From: an uncultured Robinsoniella sp.
GTDB lineage: Bacteria; Bacillota; Clostridia; Lachnospirales; Lachnospiraceae
Assembly (NCBI GenBank): GCA_900539655.1
Contig: UQCR01000208.1
Coordinates: 1 to 5,527 of the forward strand
Reading direction: 5' to 3'
Length of the DNA stretch: 5,527 nucleotides
The position numbers and the translations under genes were made by a program. The notes beneath the pieces were generated by a model. That model was not told the DNA's origin. It saw only the letters and a list, made by a program, of their open reading frames with translations, and searched no databases. This document shows, piece by piece, positions 1-5,183 of this stretch. Each line of letters opens with the position of its first letter. The first letter of the stretch is position 1.

Positions 1-828
1 GCCCGTGGATTTGAAATCATCTCATTTACAGGTGGAGAGCCATTACTTGCGAAAGAAATAGATCAGCTGCTTATAGCAGCAAAAAAAATATTTAAGAAAG
101 TTGAAATTACTACAAACGGGACACGAGTGCCTGCCAATTTGGATCTGATTAAAAATAATGTGGATATATTAAAGATTTCGATTGATGCAGTAGATCGTGA
201 TCTGCGTGTGAAAATAGCAGGCAATCCGCAAGCGGCTGATACGTTGACGGTGATAGAAGAATGCTGTAAAGCCGGTATTAGTTCTGTGGGATTGAATTTT
301 GTCTATATGAAACAGAACAGGGATGAATTGCCTAAACTTGTGGAGCTTGTAAAATGCCTTAATGAAAAATACCAGACGGATATCTACATAAGTGTATTGG
401 ATTTATACTATTCCAAAGGAAACAGAGCGTTTTGGGAGGAAGAGTTTGTCAATCTGCAAGAGCTGAGAGCGGATATCAAAAGTCAGGGAGTTATGATACA
501 ACGCAGGCTCCGGGTGGGGTGTGATTCTTACAATTGCCGGTGGAATGGAGTATTGGTTAACATGAAAGACAGTATTTCCTGCACCCACAGAAGTGATATG
601 TGTGATACCTGTAATGAATACTGCCAGGAAGGAATCTACAGTCTGAAACATTCTGCAAGCGGCTGGGTCAGTGTATGTCCCACAAATAATCCAAAGCTTG
701 GTTCTTTGCTTGCGGGAGAAGATAAGAGCGGGATTTTAGACCGGTATGTTAATCAACTCAATTCGATTACAAGAGTTGACTGTACAGGTCGGAAGTTTTT
801 CTTAAGGAATGGTTTGAAGGAGAGGTAA
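1..828 (+). CDS. Radical SAM enzyme with Cys-rich C-terminus (5' partial)
   Basis: The frame is open from base 1 to the TAA at 826-828, leaving 275 residues; the start and the expected N-terminal CX3CX2C iron-sulfur motif lie outside the window. Seen: the radical SAM motif TGGEPLL at residues 10-16, which in this fold contacts the SAM amino group, TTNGT at 37-41 and the ISID strand at 59-62. Together these give the MoaA/SPASM-like half of a TIM barrel. The C-terminal part has seven cysteines at residues 174, 179, 194, 201, 204, 208 and 226, including CDTCNEYC and a CQEG.Y.L..S..GWV..C pattern, which probably holds an auxiliary Fe-S cluster. The stop is 4 nt before the next start, and that gene's ribosome binding site lies in this gene's last codons, so the two are probably translationally coupled. 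Family call is firm. The reaction is unknown: it could be a small-molecule enzyme or a peptide-modifying one. Confidence 0.9.
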   Translation, partial: ARGFEIISFTGGEPLLAKEIDQLLIAAKKIFKKVEITTNGTRVPANLDLIKNNVDILKISIDAVDRDLRVKIAGNPQAADTLTVIEECCKAGISSVGLNFVYMKQNRDELPKLVELVKCLNEKYQTDIYISVLDLYYSKGNRAFWEEEFVNLQELRADIKSQGVMIQRRLRVGCDSYNCRWNGVLVNMKDSISCTHRSDMCDTCNEYCQEGIYSLKHSASGWVSVCPTNNPKLGSLLAGEDKSGILDRYVNQLNSITRVDCTGRKFFLRNGLKER

Positions 829-832
829 ATAG

Positions 833-1732
833 ATGAGGGCGGTAGAACATTTACAAAGGAGAGAAGTGAAGGAGTGCCTGGAACTGACGAACAGGATCCG
901 GCATAGAGCCAGAGGGTATTTGGAAAAGCATGGATTTATTGAATTTGATACTCCGGTGCTGTCTGATCCCGGCGGGGAGAGATACAATCCGTATTTTCCT
1001 GTTCGGATAGAAGAGGAGGAGCTTTGCCTGGCGGATTCTCCACAGGTATATAAAATGCTTATCATGATGGCAGGATATGACAGGTATTATCAGTTTGCCC
1101 ATTGTTTCAGGCCCATTGCCCATGAGGATAAGAAAGAAACCCGTTTGTGTGAATTTGTTCAGATAGATGTGGAGACGCATATAGAAAGCCTGCATGAACT
1201 TATTCAGGAAGCTCTTGGGTTACTGGAATATATCTGTGCTGATGAGGGCAGGAGAGTAAGCGTTCATTTAATGGACGGGATTTTCTGCAGGGATAATTAT
1301 GGGGAGCAGATGAAACCGGATCTTAGAGAAAAACAGGATGAGGTATCTATTGTGGTGGTTTATCATATGCCCCTTACCAATGGAGAGCGGACTGCTGACG
1401 GTATTCTCATACCCAACCATCATATTTTTGCAGCTCCTGAGAACTTTGGGCAGGAGGATTTGATAAATGCTAAAACGCTATCCTTTGATATTGTATTGAA
1501 TGGAATAGAGATTGGCGGAGGGGATATGCGGATCATGGATGCCCGTATGCAGAAAAAAATGATGAAAATATTTTCTGTGGACGAAAAAAGATATTGCAGT
1601 TATCTGAAAGAACTGGCACAATATGATGGAACACCAACGGGCGGTTTTGCCATAGGATTACAACGGCTGGGTATGGCACTGGGCAAAACGGCTGATATTC
1701 GGGATACGGTGGCATTTTTGGATTGGAGATAA
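833..1732 (+). CDS. Stand-alone class II aaRS-like (Asp/Asn-type) catalytic domain protein
   Basis: A 299-residue protein that is almost entirely an AspRS/AsnRS-type catalytic domain. Motif 1 region is HGFIEFDTPVLS at 33-44; SPQVYK at 69-74; motif 2 is FR...EF.QIDVE at 92-114; HHIFAAP at 196-202; D219, NG.EIGGG at 223-230 and R233; motif 3 is GGFAIGLQR at 270-278. There is no N-terminal OB-fold anticodon-binding domain and no room for the bacterial GAD insertion (full bacterial AspRS is about 590 aa). From family knowledge, K74, D112, the HH pair and R233 match aspartate-pocket positions of AspRS, and D219/E226 match metal-binding positions, so activation of aspartate or a close analogue as an adenylate is likely. 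The motif 2 loop is about three residues longer than in bacterial AspRS and lacks the usual FRxE glutamate. The ATG has AAGGAGAGG at 817-825. It is more likely an amide-forming or modifying ligase (like AsnA or EpmA) than a housekeeping synthetase; this is inference. Confidence 0.85.
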   Translation: MRAVEHLQRREVKECLELTNRIRHRARGYLEKHGFIEFDTPVLSDPGGERYNPYFPVRIEEEELCLADSPQVYKMLIMMAGYDRYYQFAHCFRPIAHEDKKETRLCEFVQIDVETHIESLHELIQEALGLLEYICADEGRRVSVHLMDGIFCRDNYGEQMKPDLREKQDEVSIVVVYHMPLTNGERTADGILIPNHHIFAAPENFGQEDLINAKTLSFDIVLNGIEIGGGDMRIMDARMQKKMMKIFSVDEKRYCSYLKELAQYDGTPTGGFAIGLQRLGMALGKTADIRDTVAFLDWR

Positions 1733-1757
1733 CCATTTATATACAGGAGGACAGCTG

Positions 1758-2474
1758 ATGGATAACAAAATGAGTAACTATATAGCAAAAAGCAAGGAAG
1801 AACAGGAATTTCTGGATCATTATAATCCGGGAGATTACGAACCGGTGTCAATTACCGTGGATGCAGTAGTGTTTGGGATCATGAAAGCAGCCAGCGGCAA
1901 TTATAGAAAACGGGACAGGCAGTCGTTAAAAATACTGCTGGTAAAGAGGGAGGAATATCCCTATAAAGACAGTTATTCGCTGCCGGGCGGATTTGTATTG
2001 AAATCGGAAACGCTGGAAGATACTCTGGATCGAACCCTGGAAAGTAAGACGGGATTAAAAAATATTTACCGGGAACAGCTGTATACCTTCAGTGATGTTA
2101 GGCGGGATCCCAGAATGCGGATTATCAGCTGCGCCTATATTTCCCTGATTGATGCTAAGAAGGTTAAAATCAACGGGGCAGAATGGTTTGACCTTAAAGA
2201 AGCTCAAAATATGCAGTTAGCATTTGATCATAATGTCATTCTTCACGAAGCTGTAGAACGTATGAGAGGCAAAATAAATTATACCGACATAGTTTTCCAT
2301 ATGATGCCCGAAGAGTTTACCATAAGTGAGCTGCAGGAAGTGTATGAAATTATACTGGATGAGAAGCTGCTTGCACCGGCATTTCGGCGGACGATTGCGG
2401 ATAAGATTGCAGACACAGGTAAGATGACGGGCAACGCGGGACACCGCCCATCCAGAATTTTTACCAGAAAGTGA
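1758..2474 (+). CDS. NrtR-like Nudix-fold transcriptional regulator, catalytic box degenerate
   Basis: A 238-residue protein with the two-domain layout of the NrtR family. The Nudix fold spans about residues 30-150 (SITVDAVVF, LPGGF at 75-79, RRDPR at 115-119). A winged helix-turn-helix covers about 177-238, with MPEEFTISELQEVYE at 183-197, FRR at 209-211 and RPSRIF at 230-235, all hallmark positions of NrtR C-termini. The Nudix box at 78-100 keeps G78, E84, R92 and G99, but the catalytic RExxEE glutamates are T93, S96 and K97, so hydrolysis is unlikely and ligand sensing is expected. NrtR relatives bind ADP-ribose and control NAD genes, or bind sugars such as arabinose (AraR of Bacteroides). 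No NAD gene is adjacent here, so the effector is unknown. The ATG follows AGGAGG (1745-1750) by 7 nt and lies 25 nt after the aaRS-like gene, so it is the third operon gene. It probably regulates this operon, whose promoter is outside the window. Confidence 0.85.
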   Translation: MDNKMSNYIAKSKEEQEFLDHYNPGDYEPVSITVDAVVFGIMKAASGNYRKRDRQSLKILLVKREEYPYKDSYSLPGGFVLKSETLEDTLDRTLESKTGLKNIYREQLYTFSDVRRDPRMRIISCAYISLIDAKKVKINGAEWFDLKEAQNMQLAFDHNVILHEAVERMRGKINYTDIVFHMMPEEFTISELQEVYEIILDEKLLAPAFRRTIADKIADTGKMTGNAGHRPSRIFTRK

Positions 2475-2490
2475 ATGAGGTAATTCCCAC

Positions 2491-2519
2491 TTGTCAAAAC
2501 ATATATTATGGTCTATAAT
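2491..2519 (+). promoter_or_regulatory. Sigma-A-type promoter of the LacI-family gene
   Basis: TTGTCA at 2491-2496 (5 of 6 to consensus) is followed after exactly 17 bp by a perfect TATAAT at 2514-2519. Transcription would start near 2526, giving a leader of about 75 nt before the repressor ATG. No terminator is visible between the upstream operon and this promoter, so some read-through into the repressor gene is possible. Confidence 0.8.
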
Positions 2520-2530
2520 AAAAGAAAAAA

Positions 2531-2547
2531 TGCGTGCATGTAACGCA
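2531..2547. promoter_or_regulatory. Candidate operator in the LacI-family gene leader
   Basis: A perfect 5-bp inverted repeat, TGCGT-N7-ACGCA, lies 11 bp after the -10 box, just past the expected transcription start, where a bound repressor would block transcription. It contains GCGTGC (2532-2537), the hexamer that recurs upstream of iolC. Further GC-rich sequence (CGCGGGCGTG, 2551-2560) follows. Autoregulation by the LacI-family protein is inferred from position and shared motif only. Confidence 0.45.
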
Positions 2548-2602
2548 AAACGCGGGCGTGAATAAAAAAGTAGATGGAAAAGGACAGGATTGAGGGAAAA
2601 TT

Positions 2603-3631
2603 ATGGCGGGAACGATACAACAGATTGCAGATCTGGCAGGTGTCTCCAGGGGGACTGTGGATCGTGCACTTAACAACCGGGGCAGAATTAAGCCCGAGGT
2701 TGCAGCAAGAATTAAAGAAATTGCCGATGAACTGGGCTATCAGTCTAACCGGGGAATAAAAACACCTGACAAAGAACAGATAAAATTGAAAATTGGCATT
2801 GTGACCCATTTGTCTAAGTCTTCCTTTATGATTCAGGTGAATAAGGGGATCAGTCAGGCAGCCAGGGAACTTCAGGAGCGGGGCGTGGAAATATTGCTGC
2901 GGGACAGTGTGGACATTGACGAAAAGGCACAGCTGCAGGCAATTGAAGAGCTGGAGGCGCTGGGGATAGACGGTCTGGCAATTATGCCCGTGGAATGTGA
3001 CCTGATCCGGGCAAAGATTAACCAGCTTACGGAAGAAAAGCACATTCCGGTGATTACCTTTAATTCCGACATCGTGGGAACAAAGCGCTGCTGTTTTGTG
3101 GGGCTGGACAACAGAAGAAGCGGCTATACAGCGGCTGGCCTTATGGGAATGCTTACCGGGAAGAAAGGGAAGATTCTGATAATCACAGGTTATTTTACAA
3201 ACAGTGTAAACAGTCTGCGTGTGGAAGGATTTATAGAAGAGACGAAGCGGTCATTTCCGGATATGGAGCTGTTAGGTGTGCAAAGCAGCTTTGATGAGGC
3301 ACAGGAGGTGGAACGCATTATAGAAAATACTCTTTCTATGGTACCGGATCTTGCCGGGATTTTCGTGGCATCCGGCGGTCAGGCTGGGGTGAGGCAGGCA
3401 TTTGAAAAGTTAAATCCCAAGCGGAGGCCTAATGTGGTGGTCTATGATCTGACTCCCCGCAATGAGAAGGCGCTGCTGGAAGATGATGTGGATTTCCTGA
3501 TTGACCAGGAGGGCTATGAACAGGGATACCGTCCGCCGTTTCTGTTGTATGACATGATTGTAAAGGGCGTATCGGCAGACCGGGAATTTGTATATACGGA
3601 TATCAATATTAAAACAAAATATAATTTATAG
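2603..3631 (+). CDS. LacI-family transcriptional regulator, likely repressor of inositol genes
   Basis: A 342-residue protein. The N-terminal LacI helix-turn-helix covers residues 4-50 (TIQQIADLAGVSRGTVDRAL, then NNRG). A periplasmic-binding-protein-like sensor domain of the sugar-binding (ribose/Peripla_BP_4) type runs from about 62 (KLKIGIVTH) to the C-terminus, with DGLAIMPVE near 133, FVGLDNRRSGYTAAG near 170 and ending TDINIKTKYNL. Length is usual for the family. The linker after LGYQSN (44-49) reads RGIKTPDKEQ and lacks the ARxL hinge helix common in LacI proteins. The start is ATG 2603, with GAGGG at 2592-2596 six bases upstream. It has its own promoter, a possible operator in its leader, and a terminator after it, so it is monocistronic. 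Its position directly before iolC, and the hexamer shared between its leader and the iolC promoter region, suggest it senses an inositol-pathway compound. Family is certain; target and ligand are inferred. It is not the DeoR-type IolR of Bacillus. Confidence 0.9.
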   Translation: MAGTIQQIADLAGVSRGTVDRALNNRGRIKPEVAARIKEIADELGYQSNRGIKTPDKEQIKLKIGIVTHLSKSSFMIQVNKGISQAARELQERGVEILLRDSVDIDEKAQLQAIEELEALGIDGLAIMPVECDLIRAKINQLTEEKHIPVITFNSDIVGTKRCCFVGLDNRRSGYTAAGLMGMLTGKKGKILIITGYFTNSVNSLRVEGFIEETKRSFPDMELLGVQSSFDEAQEVERIIENTLSMVPDLAGIFVASGGQAGVRQAFEKLNPKRRPNVVVYDLTPRNEKALLEDDVDFLIDQEGYEQGYRPPFLLYDMIVKGVSADREFVYTDINIKTKYNL

Positions 3632-3640
3632 ATAGATATG

Positions 3641-3684
3641 AGGCACTGGATTCTCTTTGGAACAGAAGGGACAGTGCCTTTTGT
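3641..3684 (+). terminator. Rho-independent terminator after the LacI-family gene
   Basis: AGGCACTG (3641-3648) pairs perfectly with CAGTGCCT (3672-3679). An inner TTCT/AGAA pairing (3652-3655 with 3664-3667) closes part of the loop, and a T-rich tail (CCTTTTGTTAT) follows. It starts 9 nt after the TAG stop and separates the repressor transcript from the iol operon. Confidence 0.8.
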
Positions 3685-3859
3685 TATACTTTATTTAGTC
3701 CAGCCGGCAGTCCATAAAGCTTATCATATTTAAAATGCCCAGACGCCCGGTTCTGCGCTGTTCTTCGTCTCTTACAGGAAAAACATTAATTGCGTGCAAA
3801 AATGTGCTGGAAAATTTGCATCATTCTCCAACCAGAGCGTGCAAATGGCGGGAATGAAT

Positions 3860-3888
3860 TTCACACACGCTTTATTGCGTGCTATAAT
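3860..3888 (+). promoter_or_regulatory. Distal iol promoter (P1) overlapping an operator-like palindrome
   Basis: TTCACA (3860-3865) and a perfect TATAAT (3883-3888) are separated by 17 bp. The spacer contains the perfect inverted repeat CACGC-TTTATT-GCGTG (3866-3881), and GCGTGC directly abuts the -10 box. A protein bound there would occlude RNA polymerase. Expected start is near 3895, which would give a leader of about 255 nt before iolC. Confidence 0.6.
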
Positions 3889-3893
3889 CTTTG

Positions 3894-3907
3894 TGAAAAC
3901 GTTACAA
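3894..3907. promoter_or_regulatory. Possible cre site (CcpA) or LacI-type operator
   Basis: TGAAAACGTTACAA matches the CcpA cre consensus TGNAANCGNTNNCA at every fixed position but one (AA instead of CA at the end) and has the central CG typical of LacI-family sites. It begins at the expected start of the distal promoter, a usual place for catabolite repression of sugar and inositol operons. Such short matches can arise by chance. Confidence 0.4.
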
Positions 3908-3965
3908 ATATCAGAATGAAAAATTGTTCAATACAGGGAAAGTACTGCTAAGGCCTAAAAAACAC

Positions 3966-3994
3966 TTGCACGCAATAAAAGTGTGTGCTATTAT
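3966..3994 (+). promoter_or_regulatory. Proximal iol promoter (P2) overlapping an operator-like palindrome
   Basis: TTGCAC (3966-3971) and TATTAT (3989-3994) are 17 bp apart. The spacer and -35 overlap the imperfect palindrome GCACGCA-N7-TGTGTGC (3968-3988), whose right arm abuts the -10 box exactly as at the distal promoter. Expected start is near 4001. This is probably the main promoter for iolC and iolD, repressed by a factor that binds the palindrome. Confidence 0.65.
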
Positions 3995-4139
3995 GAGTAC
4001 ATGAAACAAAAGCGTGCTGTAGTGTGCTAAAAAGTAAGGTAAATCAAACGGCACGCTTGAAAGAACGCGAGAAAAGAAAAACTGTAAATGAAGCACGATA
4101 AGGGAATCAGGCTTCCTGTATGTGTTGAAATTCAAGTAT

Positions 4140-4146
4140 GAGGTGA
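4140..4146 (+). promoter_or_regulatory. iolC: Ribosome binding site deciding the iolC start
   Basis: GAGGTGA sits 5-6 bases before ATG 4152. The in-frame GTG at 4122 has no comparable site, so ATG 4152 is preferred. The resulting MKY N-terminus also matches that of Bacillus IolC as I recall it. Confidence 0.75.
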
Positions 4147-4151
4147 ATGGA

Positions 4152-5168
4152 ATGAAGTATGTTAAGTTTGATGAATCAAGACCAATGGATTTAGTACTGT
4201 TAGGACGTGTGGCAATTGACTTTAATCCCGTGGATTATTTTCATCCATTATCGGAATCTACCACATTTAAAAAGTACGTAGGAGGTTCTCCTGCGAATAT
4301 CGCAGTAGGCGTTACGAGACATGGCAAGAAAGTTGGATTTATCGGAAAAGTGTCTGATGACCAGTTCGGCGATTACGTTACAGAGTTTTTTAATAAAGAA
4401 GGAATTGATACTTCACACATCACAAGATGCAGAAATGGAGAAAAACTGGGTCTGACATTTACGGAAATTCTTTCTCCTGATGAAAGCAGCATTTTGATGT
4501 ACCGCAACTGCATTGCAGATCTTCAGTTGTCGGTGGATGATATAGATGAAGAATACATAAAGAACGCAAAGGCTATATTAATTTCCGGTACTGCGCTGGC
4601 ACAGAGCCCTTCCAGAGAAGCTGTATTAAAGGCAGTGATGCTGGCAAAGAAAAACAATACCGTTATTATCTTTGATATTGACTACCGGGAGTATAACTGG
4701 AAGAACAAGGATGAGATTTCTATCTATTATGCCAGTGTGGCAAGGGAAGCTGATATTATCCTGGGTTCCAGGGAAGAATTTGACCTGACGGAGAAGCTGA
4801 TAGAGCCGGGCAGAGATGATAAGGCAACGGCAGAAGGCTGGCAGAAAGAAAAAGCCAAGATTGTAGTAATCAAGCATGGCAGAAAAGGGTCCACTGCATA
4901 TACCAACGATGGCAACAGCTATAGTATTAAGCCATTTCCGGTTACCGCACTGAAGTCATTTGGCGGCGGAGACGGTTATGCATCCGGATTTTTATATGGT
5001 ATTTTTGAAGGATGGGATATGATCGAATGTCTGGAATTCGGAAGTGCAGAAGCAGCAATGATGGTGCGCAGCCATTCCTGTTCCGAAGAACTTCCAAATC
5101 CTGACGAAGTTAAGAAGTTTATAAAAGAAACCAAAGACCAGTATGGTGAAATGATTGCAAGAGTATAA
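4152..5168 (+). CDS. iolC: 5-dehydro-2-deoxygluconokinase IolC
   Basis: A 338-residue PfkB/ribokinase-family sugar kinase of the cytoplasm (Bacillus IolC is about 325 aa). It phosphorylates 5-dehydro-2-deoxy-D-gluconate with ATP to the 6-phosphate, the substrate of the aldolase IolJ in myo-inositol catabolism. Seen: DLVLLGRVAIDFNPVDYF near the N-terminus, the PfkB signature YVGGSPANIAVG with GGS at 44-46, the IolC-typical FTEILSPDESSILMYRNC, SGTALAQSPSREAVLKAV, FDIDYREYNW, VIKHGRKGS (K241), and the catalytic loop FGGGDGYAS with base Asp274 (GGGD in place of the usual GAGD). The segment ending in SCSEELP also matches IolC. The start is ATG 4152 with GAGGTGA; a longer GTG start at 4122 is possible but weaker. 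It is the first gene of the iol operon, with iolD 15 nt downstream, under the promoter region described upstream. Confidence 0.95.
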   Translation: MKYVKFDESRPMDLVLLGRVAIDFNPVDYFHPLSESTTFKKYVGGSPANIAVGVTRHGKKVGFIGKVSDDQFGDYVTEFFNKEGIDTSHITRCRNGEKLGLTFTEILSPDESSILMYRNCIADLQLSVDDIDEEYIKNAKAILISGTALAQSPSREAVLKAVMLAKKNNTVIIFDIDYREYNWKNKDEISIYYASVAREADIILGSREEFDLTEKLIEPGRDDKATAEGWQKEKAKIVVIKHGRKGSTAYTNDGNSYSIKPFPVTALKSFGGGDGYASGFLYGIFEGWDMIECLEFGSAEAAMMVRSHSCSEELPNPDEVKKFIKETKDQYGEMIARV

Positions 5169-5183
5169 GGAGGCGGATAGAAA

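Larger units (their letters stand above)
3791..4058. repeat. Cluster of GCGTGC-like elements (candidate repressor sites)
   Basis: GCGTGC occurs at 3792, 3837, 3877 and 4012 on the + strand and as GCACGC at 3968 and 4051. Near matches are TGTGC at 3803, GTGTGC at 3983 and 4022, and CACGC at 3866. Two pairs (3792 with 3802, and 4012 with 4022) are direct copies starting exactly 10 bp apart, one helical turn. Others form inverted pairs: CACGC-N6-GCGTG at 3866-3881, and GCACGCA-N7-TGTGTGC at 3968-3988. The same hexamer lies in the LacI-family gene leader. Density and symmetry are directly visible; binding by the LacI-family protein is inference. Confidence 0.6.
3685..4151. other. Gene-free regulatory region upstream of iolC
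   Basis: About 470 bases without a credible coding region. The first part (3685-3790) shows nothing I can name; a short minus-strand open stretch there has no start codon or known motif. From 3791 to 4058 lies the cluster of GCGTGC-like elements, with two sigma-A promoters and a cre-like site annotated separately. From the expected start of the proximal promoter (about 4001) the iolC leader is about 150 nt long. Within it AAGCGTGC (4010-4017) and GCACGCTT (4051-4058) form an 8-bp perfect inverted pair, which could be two operator half-sites or an RNA stem with a 33-nt loop. Confidence 0.65.

Noticed and set aside
833..1732. Housekeeping aspartyl- or asparaginyl-tRNA synthetase
   Set aside because: At 299 residues it has no anticodon-binding domain or GAD domain, has a changed motif 2, and sits in an operon with a radical SAM enzyme and a regulator.
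2429..2449. GGGC/GCCC hairpin as a terminator for the first operon
   Set aside because: It lies within the conserved C-terminal codons of the NrtR-like gene, has only 4 bp of stem and is not followed by a T run.
2574..2759. 61-codon open frame overlapping the start of the LacI-family gene
   Set aside because: It is out of frame with a clear helix-turn-helix coding sequence and encodes nothing recognisable.
3692..3790. Short minus-strand open stretch that could be the tail of a decayed gene
   Set aside because: It has no start codon, no recognisable motif and only about 40 codons before a stop upstream; it cannot be told from chance.
3911..4135. 74-codon minus-strand open frame in the region before iolC
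   Set aside because: It overlaps the P2 promoter and hexamer cluster, has no recognisable motif or good ribosome binding site, and its hydrophobic composition comes from reading A/T-rich sequence in reverse.
4122..4151. Ten-residue N-terminal extension of IolC from a GTG start
   Set aside because: No ribosome binding site precedes the GTG, whereas ATG 4152 has GAGGTGA and gives the N-terminus usual for IolC.
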